A DNA stretch of 64,000 nucleotides, taken from JAKALD01 sp963817785 (GTDB lineage Bacteria > Pseudomonadota > Gammaproteobacteria > Burkholderiales > SG8-39). Made by a program: the position numbers and the translations under genes. Below are positions 53,701 to 63,016 of this stretch, one piece after another. The notes below the pieces were generated by a model that did not search any database, was not told the origin of the DNA, and was given only the letters and a program-made list of their open reading frames with translations. Positions within the stretch are counted from its first letter, which is position 1. Each line of letters opens with the position of its first letter. The stretch is taken from contig CAWFPL010000008.1 of NCBI GenBank assembly GCA_963817785.1, positions 1,426,001 to 1,490,000 on the forward strand. Direction: 5' to 3'.

Positions 53701-54429
53701 ATGAAGCGGATTTTCGCGGCACTATTGTTTGCGCTGTCAGTTGGAGTTGCTCAGGCATGGGCGGGCGCGACCCTGCATATTGGTAGCGGGTACGGGACCT
53801 CTTGCGCAACGGGCGGTTGTCCGGTTTTCGATAACGAGGTCAACCCTATCACCCAAGGACTCGATATCTACCAGACCAGTAATGGTGCCGATACGGTTTC
53901 ACAAGTGCTTCTCATATTGGGTGTGCCGAATGACAGCACGTCATCGAACACGCTAACAGCCAATCCGGTAACTTCGGCAAGCCTCATTGCCAATGACGTT
54001 TCCACAGCGATCAGTTCCACGTTCGGCGCTACTGTCTACGGACTGAATGGGAACGGATTCCAAGGCCTGATGACGTCCGGGGATGTGTACGGCATGCTTA
54101 ACCTCACAGCCAACAATTCAAACAGCTTCACAAACTGGAGTGAGTGGGATTCTTCCGTCAGCCAGATCACGGCGAGCAACTTTGGCATCTACGTCATCGG
54201 TCTTGATGCACTGTCGTTCGGACCCCAGGATTTCATTCAGATCAATACAAGCGGGCTGCCGCTAGGAACCTTTGCTGTCGCCTACGCTGATCCGCCCTCG
54301 CCCACGTACTCCACGCCATTCACCGAGGCCGGTCTGAACCTGAGCACCGTCCCGGAACCCGCCACAATCGCTCTTCTCGCCATCGGCCTCCTTGGCCTCG
54401 GACTCACCCGCCACAAGCGCGCGATCTAG
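53701..54429 (+). CDS. PEP-CTERM exported protein
   Basis: Secreted protein sorted by an exosortase; 242 aa from ATG 53701. Signal peptide MKRIFAALLFALSVGVAQAW, a Ser/Thr/Asn-rich middle with no recognised fold (two Cys in GTSCATGGCPVFDNE), and the C-terminal tag VPEPATIALLAIGLLGLGL followed by the basic tail TRHKRAI. GC content is far below that of the neighbours. A strong terminator follows at 54463. The host must carry an exosortase elsewhere for this to be anchored and processed. Confidence 0.9.
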   Translation: MKRIFAALLFALSVGVAQAWAGATLHIGSGYGTSCATGGCPVFDNEVNPITQGLDIYQTSNGADTVSQVLLILGVPNDSTSSNTLTANPVTSASLIANDVSTAISSTFGATVYGLNGNGFQGLMTSGDVYGMLNLTANNSNSFTNWSEWDSSVSQITASNFGIYVIGLDALSFGPQDFIQINTSGLPLGTFAVAYADPPSPTYSTPFTEAGLNLSTVPEPATIALLAIGLLGLGLTRHKRAI

Positions 54430-54462
54430 CTGCGATTCAAATAAGAAGAAGGAGGAGAGACA

Positions 54463-54485
54463 AACCCCGCTTCGGCGGGGTTTTT
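54463..54485 (+). terminator. Rho-independent terminator after the PEP-CTERM gene
   Basis: AACCCCGC-TTCG-GCGGGGTT followed by a T-run (TTTTTCTTTT). An 8-bp stem with the stable UUCG loop, 34 bp past the stop. Confidence 0.92.
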
Positions 54486-54547
54486 CTTTTCCGCGATTCG
54501 CGAGCGCGTCAATGCTGGCACGTGCGGAATCGTGTGCATCTACGTGT

Positions 54548-55352
54548 TGCTCATCAGATGGGTCACCGCGCTGCGGTTGAACAGCCGCCACTGCACGGGC
54601 GAAATGGCGCGCTGATCCCCCACCGCGAGCGCGACGAGAATCCCGCCCGCGGGCGCCTCGCCCAGCACGCGCTCGAAGCGCGCGCGCACCGCCTCGCGCG
54701 CCTGCTCGATGCGGTCGGCGAGGCTGTTGCGCACTCCGAGCCGGAGCGCGCCGGCTGCCGCGCCGCGGCGCGCGCTCGCCCGGACGTAGCCGGTGGCGCC
54801 GATGCCGCGCTCGATGAGCCACGCCTCTAGTCGAAGCCGTACGGATTGAGCAGGCCATGCGGACGGCGCAGCCGCAGCGTGAAGCGCCAGCGCTCGCCGG
54901 GGTGCACGGACGGGCCCTGCCCGCCCGCCGCGGCGAGCTGCGGCGCGGAATCGCGGTACCAGCTGAGCAGCACGCGGCGCGGCAGGCCGGCGCCTGCGGG
55001 CCGCTCGACGTCGAACTCGAAGCGCACTGCGCGCTCGCCCGAAGCGGGCAATCCGGCCACCACGCCGGTCACCGAGAGATCGCGCCCTTCGAGCTCGGGG
55101 GGCGAGGCGGTCGGCGAGGCGCAGGTGCGCCAGGGCGGCGGCCCAGAGGAAGCCGGCGGCGGCGGCGCAGGCGAGCAGCGCCGCCATCCAGGGCAGCCGC
55201 GCGCTTGGCGCGCGCGCGGCACGCGCCAGCGCCAGTCCCGCGCCGCCGAGGACCAGCGGCAGCGCGGCGAGCACCGCCGGCGGGGGCAGCGCCGCCTGCT
55301 GCTGCTGCAGGAGCAGCACGCCGGCGGCGAAGGCGAGAAGGGCTGCGCTCAT
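54548..55352 (-). pseudogene. comEC: comEC/rec2 5' part, with two compensating frameshifts
   Basis: Starts MSAALLAFAAGVLLLQQQQA with the usual N-terminal helices and ends at VTHLM, where the 3' part continues. Between them the frame slips twice. In the middle, conserved text (PELEGRDLSVTGVVAGLP, HGLLNPYGFD) lies in another frame. One extra base is indicated in the G6 run 55097-55102 and one missing base near 54829-54831 (GACTAGAG instead of GACTACGAG). The ends are back in frame. Confidence 0.85.
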
Positions 55353-55390
55353 CTACAATCGCAACGCGCCGGCGTCTCGCCGGCTGACCC

Positions 55391-55957
55391 ATGCCGCGCA
55401 AGTACTTCCGCAAATACCTGCCCGATTCGGCTACGGTGCGCTCGCACCGCCTGGTGGCGCCGTTCGGCTCGCTGCTGCATCACCCGAACCTGTGGCACCT
55501 CAATCGCCAGTCGGTAGCGGGCGGCGTCGCGGTCGGACTGTTCGCCGGACTGGTGCCGGGGCCTCTGCAGATGCTGACTGCGGCGCTGCTCGCAGTCCCG
55601 CTGCGCGTCAACCTGCCCGTGGCGCTGCTCACCACGCTGTACACCAACCCGCTCACCATCGTGCCGCTCTACGTCCTGGCCTACCGTTACGGCCAGCTGC
55701 TGCTCGGCGGGCATCGCAACACGGTGACGATCCGCCCGTTCGAGATGCACTGGTCCGACCCGGCCGGCTCGGTGCACGCGCTGGTCGACTGGACGCTGTC
55801 GCTCGGCACGCCGCTCGCCGTCGGCCTGCCGGCGCTCGCGCTGACGCTCGCCGCGCTGGGCTACCTCGCGGTGCGGCTGGGCTGGCGGCTGCACGTGATC
55901 CTCGCCTGGCGCGCGCGCAGCCGGCGCCGCGCCGCCGCGCGCCGGGCGGCGCCGTGA
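55391..55957 (+). CDS. DUF2062-family membrane protein
   Basis: 188 aa. HHPNLWHLNRQSVAGGVAVG and FAGLVPGPLQMLTAALLAVP are the DUF2062 signature; several membrane helices follow, and the tail is very Arg-rich. The family often sits beside glycosyltransferase or competence genes, and its function is unknown. Its stop overlaps the GTG of the channel gene (GTGA), so both were once translated together. Upstream it is divergent from comEC. Confidence 0.88.
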   Translation: MPRKYFRKYLPDSATVRSHRLVAPFGSLLHHPNLWHLNRQSVAGGVAVGLFAGLVPGPLQMLTAALLAVPLRVNLPVALLTTLYTNPLTIVPLYVLAYRYGQLLLGGHRNTVTIRPFEMHWSDPAGSVHALVDWTLSLGTPLAVGLPALALTLAALGYLAVRLGWRLHVILAWRARSRRRAAARRAAP

Positions 55958-56992
55958 ACAGGCCCGCCGAAAAGCACCAGGGGCTGGTCGCGCGCGCGTA
56001 CCTCGCGTTCCGGCTGCCGCTGCTCGTGTTCCTTGTGATCATGCTCACGGGCACCAGGGGCTACTGGCTGATCACGCACGAGCGCGCATCGCTACTCGAC
56101 TGCGTCTACATGACGTTCATCACCGTGACGACCATCGGGTTCGGCGAGACCATCGACCTGTAGCGCAGCCCCGTCGGCAAGATCTTCACCATGGCGATCG
56201 GCTCGCTCGGCGTGGCCAACATCTTCTACATGACATCGAAGCTGACCGCGTTCATCGTCGGCAACGAGCTCGACGTCTTTCTCGGGAGGCGCAGGATGCA
56301 GGACCGGATCGATGCCCTGAAGGGCCACTACGTCATCTGCGGCGTGGGCCGCGTCGGCGCCAACGTGGCGCACGAGCTGGAGGCCACCGGCCGGCCGTAT
56401 GTCGCGGTCGAGGACTCGCCGGCCCAGGTGGAAGCGTTTCGCGAGCGCTTCCCCTCGGCCCTGGTGCTGCACGGCGACGGGCAGGACGACGAGATCCTGC
56501 AGCGCGCGGGGGCGGCGCGCGCCGCCGGCGTGTTCGCGGTCACCGGCGACCACGGCAAGAACCTGCTGATCACGCTCTCGGCCAAGCAGCTCAGTCCCGG
56601 CAGCGCGCGTGGTCGCGCGCTGCCACGACGTGCGCAACACCGACAAGCTGCGGCGCGTAGGCGCCGATGCGATCGTGTCGCCCGACTTCACCGGCGGCAT
56701 GCGCATCGCCTCGTCGATGATCCGTCCGACGGTGGTCACGTTTCTCGACGAGATGCTGCGCTCGGAGAATCGCCTGCGGGTGGAGGAAATCGCGCTGCCG
56801 GCGGAGCTCGCCGGCAGCGCGCTCGGCGCGCTGGCGCCGCAGTCGTCGGACTACATCGTGCTCGCGGTGAAGAGCGCCGGGCGCTGGGCGTTCAATCCGG
56901 CGCCCGGGTTGCGGGTGACGGCGGGCGACGTCCTGGTCGTCATGGCCACCCCGGCGGGCCGCAGCGCGCTCGAGCGGGCGGTGGCGCGATGA
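55954..56992 (+). pseudogene. K+ channel / TrkA-N gene, broken by a stop codon and a frameshift
   Basis: Starts GTG 55954. The membrane part with selectivity filter TVTTIGFGETIDL is followed at once by TAG 56161-56163. The same frame then continues with SPVGKIFTMAIGSLGVANIF and the Rossmann domain (HYVICGVGRVGANVAHELEA). Near 56596-56606 the frame shifts by one and resumes with VVARCHDVRNTDKLRRVGAD and the TrkA-C-like part (RLRVEEIALPAELAGSALGA) to TGA 56992. Two lesions make an intact product unlikely. Confidence 0.85.
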
Positions 56993-56993
56993 A

Positions 56994-57683
56994 TCACGCG
57001 GATTGCGCCGCCGGGCGCAACACCCCGTCGCGCAGCTCGAGCACGCGCTCGGCCCGCGCGGCGAGCGCCGGATCGTGGGTGACGATGATGAAGGCGGTGC
57101 CGCGCGAAGCGGAAAGGCGCAACATCGCCTCGAACACTTCGTCCGCGGTGTGCACGTCCAGGTTGCCGGTCGGCTCGTCGGCCAGCACGCAGGCGGGCTC
57201 GGTGACCAGGGCGCGCGCGAACGCGCAGCGCTGACGCTCGCCACCCGAGAGCTCGCTCGGCAGGTGCTCGATCCGCGCGCCGAGGCCGACTTCCTCGAGC
57301 ACCTTGCGCGCGCGAGAGAGCGCCGCGCTGCGCTCCATGCGCCGGATGAGCAGCGGCATGGCGACGTTCTCGAGCGCGCTGAACTCGGGCATCAGGTGGT
57401 GGAACTGGTACACGAAGCCGAGCGTGGCGTTGCGCACGCGGCCGCGTTCGGCCTCGCCCATCGCACTGAATGCCCTGCCCTGCACCGTGACCGCACCCGC
57501 GCTTGGCGCGTCGAGCCCGCCCAACAGGTGCAGCAACGTGCTCTTGCCCGAGCCCGACTTGCCGACGATCGCCACGCGCTCGGCGGCGCGCACCTCGAAA
57601 TCGACGTCGCGCAGCACCTCGACCGGGGCCGGACCCTGGTAGGTCTTCGCCAGACCCCGGCAGGCAATCACGGCTTCACTCAT
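56994..57683 (-). CDS. lolD: Lipoprotein-releasing ABC transporter ATPase LolD
   Basis: 229 aa. Walker A GKSGSGKSTLLHLLGGLD, Q-loop FVYQFHHLMPEFSALENVAM, signature LSGGERQRCAFARALV, Walker B VLADEPTGNLD and His-switch IIVTHDP are all present. With LolC it releases lipoproteins from the inner membrane to LolA. It overlaps the lolC stop by 8 bp and is convergent with the broken channel gene. Confidence 0.95.
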   Translation of the reverse strand: MSEAVIACRGLAKTYQGPAPVEVLRDVDFEVRAAERVAIVGKSGSGKSTLLHLLGGLDAPSAGAVTVQGRAFSAMGEAERGRVRNATLGFVYQFHHLMPEFSALENVAMPLLIRRMERSAALSRARKVLEEVGLGARIEHLPSELSGGERQRCAFARALVTEPACVLADEPTGNLDVHTADEVFEAMLRLSASRGTAFIIVTHDPALAARAERVLELRDGVLRPAAQSA

Positions 57684-58917
57684 ACCTGAGCGCCTCCGCC
57701 GGATTGACGCGCGAGGCGCGCCAGCTGGGGTACAGCGTGGCCAGGAACGACAGCACCAGCGACACCGCCGAGACGGTGAGCACGTCGCCCCCCTTCAGGT
57801 GCGAGGGCAACTCCGAAATGTAGTACACGTCCTTCGCCAGGAACTGCACGTGGAACAGGTGCTCGATCGCCGGGACGATGGTGCCGATGTTGAGCGCGAT
57901 CAGCACGCCGACGATCACGCCGAGCAGCGTGCCGACGACGCCGATCAGCGCGCCCTGCACGACGAAGATCTGCATGATCGAGCCGGGCGAGGCGCCGAGC
58001 GTGCGCAGGATGGCGATGTCGGCCTGCTTGTCGGTCACCAGCATGACCAGGGTCGAGACGATGTTGAACGCCGCCACGGCGACGATCAGCAGCAGGATGA
58101 CGAACATCACGTGCTTCTCGATCTCCACCGCGCGGAAGTAATTGGAATGGCTGCGCGTCCAGTCGGTCGCGTAGACGCCGGGACCCAGCTTGTCGGCCAG
58201 GCTGTCGGCCACCTGGCGCGCGAGAAAGATGTCGTCCAGCTTGAGCCGCACCCCGGAGACCGCGTCCCCGGTGCGGTACAGCGTCTGCGCGTCGTGCAGG
58301 TCGATCAGCGCCAGGCCGGAGTCGAACTCGTATTCGCCGACGTCGAAGATGCCCACCACGGTGAACTGCTTCAGGCGCGGAATCACCCCCGCGGGCGTCA
58401 CCTGCCCCTGCGGCACGATCAGCACCACCTTGTCGCCCAGCAGCACGCCGAGCGAGCGCGCCAGGTCGACGCCGAGCACGATGCCCCAGCCGCCCGGCTT
58501 GAGCGCCCCGAGGCTGCCCAGGCGCATGTGGCGTCCGATGTCGGCGACCTCGTTCTCGCGCGCCGGCAGGATCCCGCGCACGATCGCGCCGCGCACGCGC
58601 TCGCCGGAAGTCAGCATGGCTTCGCCCTGCACGAAGGGCGCCGCGCCGATGACGTGCGGCTGGCGCTCGGCGATTTCGAGCACGGGACGCCAGTCCGCGA
58701 GCCGGTTGTCGACCCCGCCGATCTGCACGTGCGACACCACCCCGAGGATGCGCGCGCGCAGCACCTCCTGGAAGCCGTTCATCACCGACAGCACCACGAT
58801 CAGGGCCGCGACGCCGAGCGCCATGCCCGCCATCGAAGTCAGCGAAATGAAGCTGATGAAATGGTTGCGTCGCTTGGCGCGCGTGTAGCGCAGGCCGATC
58901 AGCAGCTCGTAGCGCAC
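57676..58917 (-). CDS. lolC: Lipoprotein-releasing system permease LolC/E
   Basis: Inner-membrane permease, 413 aa from GTG 58917 (VRYELLIGLRYTRAKRRNHF); the frame is open further upstream without a plausible start. TM1 (SMAGMALGVAALIVVLSVMN), a periplasmic MacB-like domain, and three C-terminal helices of FtsX type (FVILLLIVAVAAFNIVSTLV, then DIAILRTLGASPGSIMQIFV). Only one permease gene is present, so the complex may be a LolF-type homodimer, as in many Betaproteobacteria, or its partner lies elsewhere. Confidence 0.93.
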   Translation of the reverse strand: MRYELLIGLRYTRAKRRNHFISFISLTSMAGMALGVAALIVVLSVMNGFQEVLRARILGVVSHVQIGGVDNRLADWRPVLEIAERQPHVIGAAPFVQGEAMLTSGERVRGAIVRGILPARENEVADIGRHMRLGSLGALKPGGWGIVLGVDLARSLGVLLGDKVVLIVPQGQVTPAGVIPRLKQFTVVGIFDVGEYEFDSGLALIDLHDAQTLYRTGDAVSGVRLKLDDIFLARQVADSLADKLGPGVYATDWTRSHSNYFRAVEIEKHVMFVILLLIVAVAAFNIVSTLVMLVTDKQADIAILRTLGASPGSIMQIFVVQGALIGVVGTLLGVIVGVLIALNIGTIVPAIEHLFHVQFLAKDVYYISELPSHLKGGDVLTVSAVSLVLSFLATLYPSWRASRVNPAEALRYE

Positions 58918-59037
58918 GGAATGTCTGCCGGGCCTTTCCCCGGAGTGACGCAGGCGGCGCGATGCGCAGGCTGCGAACGAGTGGTTACGCTTGCCCGAGC
59001 ATACCCGAAGCGCCGGATGCGGCAAAATAGCGCCCTC

Positions 59038-59511
59038 ATGGATGGCGATACCCTCGGCGCGCTGGCGCGCCTCGTTCGCAAGGAGCGCGTCGCCGGGCTC
59101 GGCACGCTGCGCCAGGGCGCGCCGCTGGTGTCGATGGTGGCCTATCTTCCACAGGCGGATTTCGGCGCGTTCCAGCTGCGCGTCAGCCGGCTGGCCTGGC
59201 ACACGCAGGACATGGCGCGCGAGCCGCGCGTCTCGCTCGCCATCACGGAGACCGACGACGGACGTGCCGATCCGCAGACCCTGATGCGCGTCGCCCTGCG
59301 CGGCGAGGTACGGCCGCTGGAGGGCGAGAGCGCCGAGCTCGAGCGTCTCAAGCAGGCCTGGCTGGCGCGCTTCCCCGCGTCCGCGGTCACCTTCGAGCTC
59401 GCCGACTTCGCGTTCTGGCGCTTCGCGGTGCGCGACGCGCGCTTCGTGGCGGGCCTCGGCCGCACCTACAACCTGTCGCCGGCCGACCTCGCCGCGGCGG
59501 CGCGTGCCTGA
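59038..59511 (+). CDS. Pyridoxamine-phosphate-oxidase-like / HugZ-type heme-associated protein
   Basis: 157 aa, split-barrel fold (ARLVRKERVAGLGTLRQGAP, then FQLRVSRLAWHTQDMAREPR) ending with FWRFAVRDARFVAGLGRTYN, the tail seen in HugZ/HutZ-type proteins, where a His binds heme. The expected heme His is not obvious, and the C-terminal HugZ domain is absent, so it may bind FMN instead. Divergent from lolC. Confidence 0.78.
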   Translation: MDGDTLGALARLVRKERVAGLGTLRQGAPLVSMVAYLPQADFGAFQLRVSRLAWHTQDMAREPRVSLAITETDDGRADPQTLMRVALRGEVRPLEGESAELERLKQAWLARFPASAVTFELADFAFWRFAVRDARFVAGLGRTYNLSPADLAAAARA

Positions 59512-59570
59512 GGAACGCGGGGCAGGGATTGCGCGCCGCGCGCGCCGGATCGTCTCCGCCACCGCGTAGA

Positions 59571-62351
59571 ATGCTCGCCGTGGAAGCCTTCGCCGAATTC
59601 ACCCAGGAGGCCAAGGAGCACTTGCTGCGCGAGGACCGGCGGCTGCTCGGCCGGCTGCTCGGCGAGGCGATCCGCGAGCAGGTCGGCGATGCCATGCTGG
59701 AGAAAATCGAGCGCATCCGCCAGACCGCGGTCAGCTTCCGGCGCGCCGAATCCGGCCCGCAGCCCGAAAGCGGCGCGCGCGAGGTCAAGGCCGAGCTCGA
59801 GGCGCTGCTCAATGCGCTCGACATCGAGCAGACGCTGCACGTGGTGCGTGCGTTCAGCTACTTCTCGCACCTGCTCAACATCGCCGAGGACGTGCACCAG
59901 ACCCGGCGGCGCCGCGCCCATGCCGAGGCCGGCTCGCCGCCGCGCCCGGGAAGCCTCGCCTATGCGCTCGGGCGCCTGCAGCAGGAGGGTTGCGGCGGCA
60001 CCGAGCTGGTGCGCTGGTTCGCGCGTGCGCGGGTGAGCCCGGTGCTCACCGCGCATCCGACCGAGGTGCAGCGCCAGAGCATCCTCGACTGCGAGCGCGA
60101 GATCGCGCGCCTGCTCGCCACGCCGCAGAACGCGGCCCGCGACGAGGCGCTGCAGCGCGAGGTCCTGCGGCTGTGGCTCACCTCGATGCTGCGCCTCACC
60201 AGGCTCGAGGTGGCCGACGAGATCAACAACGGCCTAGCCTACTTCCGCATGACTTTCCTCGCCGAGCTGCCGCGCCTGTACGCCGATCTCGAGGCGGCGC
60301 TGACGGAGCGCTTCGGGCTGGAGCACGCGCCCTGGCTCGCGCCGTTCCTCACCGTGGGCAGCTGGATCGGCGGCGACCGCGACGGCAATCCGAACGTCAC
60401 CGCCGCGGTGCTGCAGCACGCGCTCGCCCAGCAGGCCCAGCTGGTGCTCGGCCACTACCTCGGCGAAGTGCACCAGCTCGGCAAGGAGCTTTCCGTGTCG
60501 ACGCGCGTCAAGGCGGTGCCTGCGGCGCTGCGCGCGCTGGCGGAGAGCTCGGGCGACGACTCGCCCTACCGGCGCGACGAGCCGTACCGCCGCGCGCTGT
60601 CGGGCATCTACGCGCGGCTGGCGGCGAGCGCCGAAGCGCTCGCCGCGTTGCGCGCCGCGCCGGCGCCGGGATCGACGCTGCCGCCCTACGCGAACGCCGA
60701 GGAGTTCGCCGCCGACCTCGAGACCATCGCGCAGGCGCTCCAGGAGCACGGCGCCGGCCGCCTCGCGCAGGGTCGGCTGGCGGTGCTGCGCCGTCAGGCG
60801 AGCCTGTTCGGCTTTCACCTCGCGCCGATCGACCTGCGGCAGAGCTCCGACGAGCACGAGGCGGTGGTCGCCGAGCTGCTCGCGCGTGCGCGCGTCGAAG
60901 CGCACTACGCCGCCCTCGACGAGGAAGCGCGCATCGCGCTGCTCGCGCGCGAGCTCGCCGGGCCGCGGCCGCTGCGCTCGCCGCACCTCGAATATGCGCC
61001 GCGCGTGCAACGCGAGCTGGCGATCCTCGCCGCGGCGGCGGACGGGCGCCGGCGCTTCGGGCCGCGCGCCGTGCCGCATTACGTGATTTCGCACTGCAAG
61101 TCGGTCTCCGATCTGCTCGAAGTCGGCGTGCTGCTGCGCGAGGTCGGGCTGCTCAAGCCCGGCGCGCACCCCGAGCTCGACATGGACATCATCCCGCTGT
61201 TCGAGTCGATCGCCGATCTCGAGCACAGCGGCGCAATCATCGACCGCGCGCTCAAGCTGCCGCTGTACCGCTCGTGGATCGATGCGCGCGACGGGGCTCA
61301 GGAGGTGATGCTCGGCTACTCGGACAGCAACAAGGATGGCGGCTACCTGTCTTCCAACTGGTCGCTGCACGAGGCGGCCACCGACCTGGTGCGCGTGTGC
61401 CACGCGCACGGCGTGCGCCTGCGGCTGTTCCATGGCCGCGGCGGCACCGTCGGACGCGGCGGCGGACCGAGCTACGACGCCATCCTGGCGCAGCCCGCCG
61501 GCAGCGTCGACGGCGCGCTGCGCCTCACCGAGCAGGGCGAGGTGATCGCCAGCAAGTACGCCGATCCCGACACCGGGCGGCGCAACCTCGAGACACTCGC
61601 GGCGGCCACGCTCGAGGCAAGCCTCGGCGTGCGCCCGCGCGGCGACGGCGAGCGCGAGCGCGACGCGAAAGCGATGCAGGAGCTCGCCACGCTCGCCTTC
61701 CGCGCCTACCGCACGCTGGTCAAGGACACGCCGGGCTTCATGGAGTACTTCCGCGCCTCCACCCCGATCGCCGAGATCGCCGACCTCAATATCGGCAGCC
61801 GCCCGGCCGCGCGCGGGCGCTCGGGCAGGCTCGAGGACCTGCGCGCCATCCCGTGGGTGTTCAGCTGGAGCCAGTGCCGCCTGATGCTGCCCGGCTGGTA
61901 CGGATTCGGCGCGGCGGTCGAGCAGTGGCTCGCCGAGGGCCGCGGCACGCTCGACGAGTTGCGTGCGATGTACGGCCGCTGGGCGTTCTTCCAAAGCGTG
62001 CTGTCCAACCTCGACATGGTCCTCGCCAAGACCGACCTCGCCATCGCCTCGCGCTACGCCGAGCTGGTGCCCGACGCCGAGCTGCGCGAGCGCGTCTTCG
62101 GCATGCTTTCGGCCGAGTGGCAGCGCACGCGGAGGTGGCTCGCCGCGATCACCGGGCGCGGCGAGCTGCTCGCCGACAACCCGACGCTCGCGCGCTCGAT
62201 CCGCAACCGCTTTCCGTACCTCGACCCGCTCAACCACCTGCAGGTGGAGCTGCTGCGGCGCTACCGCGCGGGCGAAGCCGACGAGCGCACGCGGCGCGCG
62301 ATCCACCTCACCATCAACGGCGTGGCGGCCGGGCTGCGCAACAGCGGCTGA
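59571..62351 (+). CDS. ppc: Phosphoenolpyruvate carboxylase
   Basis: Replenishes oxaloacetate from PEP and bicarbonate; 926 aa from ATG 59571. Active-site His in VLTAHPTEVQRQSI, Arg/Gly region WIGGDRDGNPNV, second His block LGYSDSNKDGGYLSSNWSL, the GRGGTVGRGGGPSY loop, and the C-terminal RNRFPYLDPLNHLQVELLRR. Length and motifs match the bacterial enzyme. It overlaps no neighbour and is followed by LysE (4 bp gap). Confidence 0.96.
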   Translation: MLAVEAFAEFTQEAKEHLLREDRRLLGRLLGEAIREQVGDAMLEKIERIRQTAVSFRRAESGPQPESGAREVKAELEALLNALDIEQTLHVVRAFSYFSHLLNIAEDVHQTRRRRAHAEAGSPPRPGSLAYALGRLQQEGCGGTELVRWFARARVSPVLTAHPTEVQRQSILDCEREIARLLATPQNAARDEALQREVLRLWLTSMLRLTRLEVADEINNGLAYFRMTFLAELPRLYADLEAALTERFGLEHAPWLAPFLTVGSWIGGDRDGNPNVTAAVLQHALAQQAQLVLGHYLGEVHQLGKELSVSTRVKAVPAALRALAESSGDDSPYRRDEPYRRALSGIYARLAASAEALAALRAAPAPGSTLPPYANAEEFAADLETIAQALQEHGAGRLAQGRLAVLRRQASLFGFHLAPIDLRQSSDEHEAVVAELLARARVEAHYAALDEEARIALLARELAGPRPLRSPHLEYAPRVQRELAILAAAADGRRRFGPRAVPHYVISHCKSVSDLLEVGVLLREVGLLKPGAHPELDMDIIPLFESIADLEHSGAIIDRALKLPLYRSWIDARDGAQEVMLGYSDSNKDGGYLSSNWSLHEAATDLVRVCHAHGVRLRLFHGRGGTVGRGGGPSYDAILAQPAGSVDGALRLTEQGEVIASKYADPDTGRRNLETLAAATLEASLGVRPRGDGERERDAKAMQELATLAFRAYRTLVKDTPGFMEYFRASTPIAEIADLNIGSRPAARGRSGRLEDLRAIPWVFSWSQCRLMLPGWYGFGAAVEQWLAEGRGTLDELRAMYGRWAFFQSVLSNLDMVLAKTDLAIASRYAELVPDAELRERVFGMLSAEWQRTRRWLAAITGRGELLADNPTLARSIRNRFPYLDPLNHLQVELLRRYRAGEADERTRRAIHLTINGVAAGLRNSG

Positions 62352-62355
62352 CGGC

Positions 62356-62973
62356 GTGGCGCTGTTCCTGAAGGCGCTCGCGTTCGGCTTCGTGCTGGCC
62401 GCCGCGGTCGGGCCGATGTGGGTGCTGTGCTTCCGGCGCAGCGTCGCCGCGGGCGCGCTCGCCGGCTTCGTCTCGGGGCTCGGCATCGCGCTCGCCGACA
62501 GCGTGTACGCAGCGGTCGCGGCCTTCGGCCTGAGCGCGGTTTCCGGCTTCCTGCTCGGCCAGCGCTCCTGGCTGGCGCTCCTCGGCGGCGCGTTCCTGGT
62601 CTGGCTTGGCGCGAAGGCGCTGCTCGCCGCGCCGGCGCCGCTCGATGCGCCCGAGAGCGCCGCGCTCTCGGCGCGCAGCCTGGGTGCGGCGTTCCTGTCC
62701 ACGTTCGGGCTGACGCTGGTCAATCCCCCGACGATGCTCGCTTTCGTTGCCATCTTCACCGCCCTGGGCCTGGCAGCGAGCGCGGATTACGAAGCCGCCG
62801 CCCTGGCCGTGCTGGGCGTGTTCCTCGGCTCGGCCAGCTGGTGGCTGATCCTCGCGCTCGGCGCCAGCCGGCTGCGCGCGCGCCTCGGCGCGCGCCTGGC
62901 GCGCGCCGTCAACACGCTGTCCGGCCTGCTCATCCTCGGCTTCGCCGCGTGGCAGCTCGCGCCGCCGCTTTGA
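62356..62973 (+). CDS. LysE/RhtB-family exporter
   Basis: 205 aa from GTG 62356, 4 bp after ppc. Six membrane helices, with the family start FGFVLAAAVGPMWVLCFRRS and the conserved TLVNPPTMLAFVAIFTALGL in the second half. The group exports amino acids or small metabolites, and the substrate is unknown. The short gap suggests co-transcription with ppc. Confidence 0.88.
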   Translation: MALFLKALAFGFVLAAAVGPMWVLCFRRSVAAGALAGFVSGLGIALADSVYAAVAAFGLSAVSGFLLGQRSWLALLGGAFLVWLGAKALLAAPAPLDAPESAALSARSLGAAFLSTFGLTLVNPPTMLAFVAIFTALGLAASADYEAAALAVLGVFLGSASWWLILALGASRLRARLGARLARAVNTLSGLLILGFAAWQLAPPL

Positions 62974-63016
62974 TATAGTTCGCACTGGACGTTTATCCAC
63001 TACCGGCCTCCGCTGC

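Larger units (their letters stand above)
53263..54547. mobile_element. 1.29-kb insertion in comEC carrying a PEP-CTERM gene
   Basis: Bounded by TGCTCA (53257-53262 and 54548-54553), a likely 6-bp target duplication. Within 53263-53700 there are two same-orientation copies of GTGTTTACT (about 53272 and 53358), a run of nine C (53494-53502), and no supported gene. The only gene is the PEP-CTERM protein, followed by a terminator. No transposase and no long terminal inverted repeats are seen, so the mover is unknown. Confidence 0.75.
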
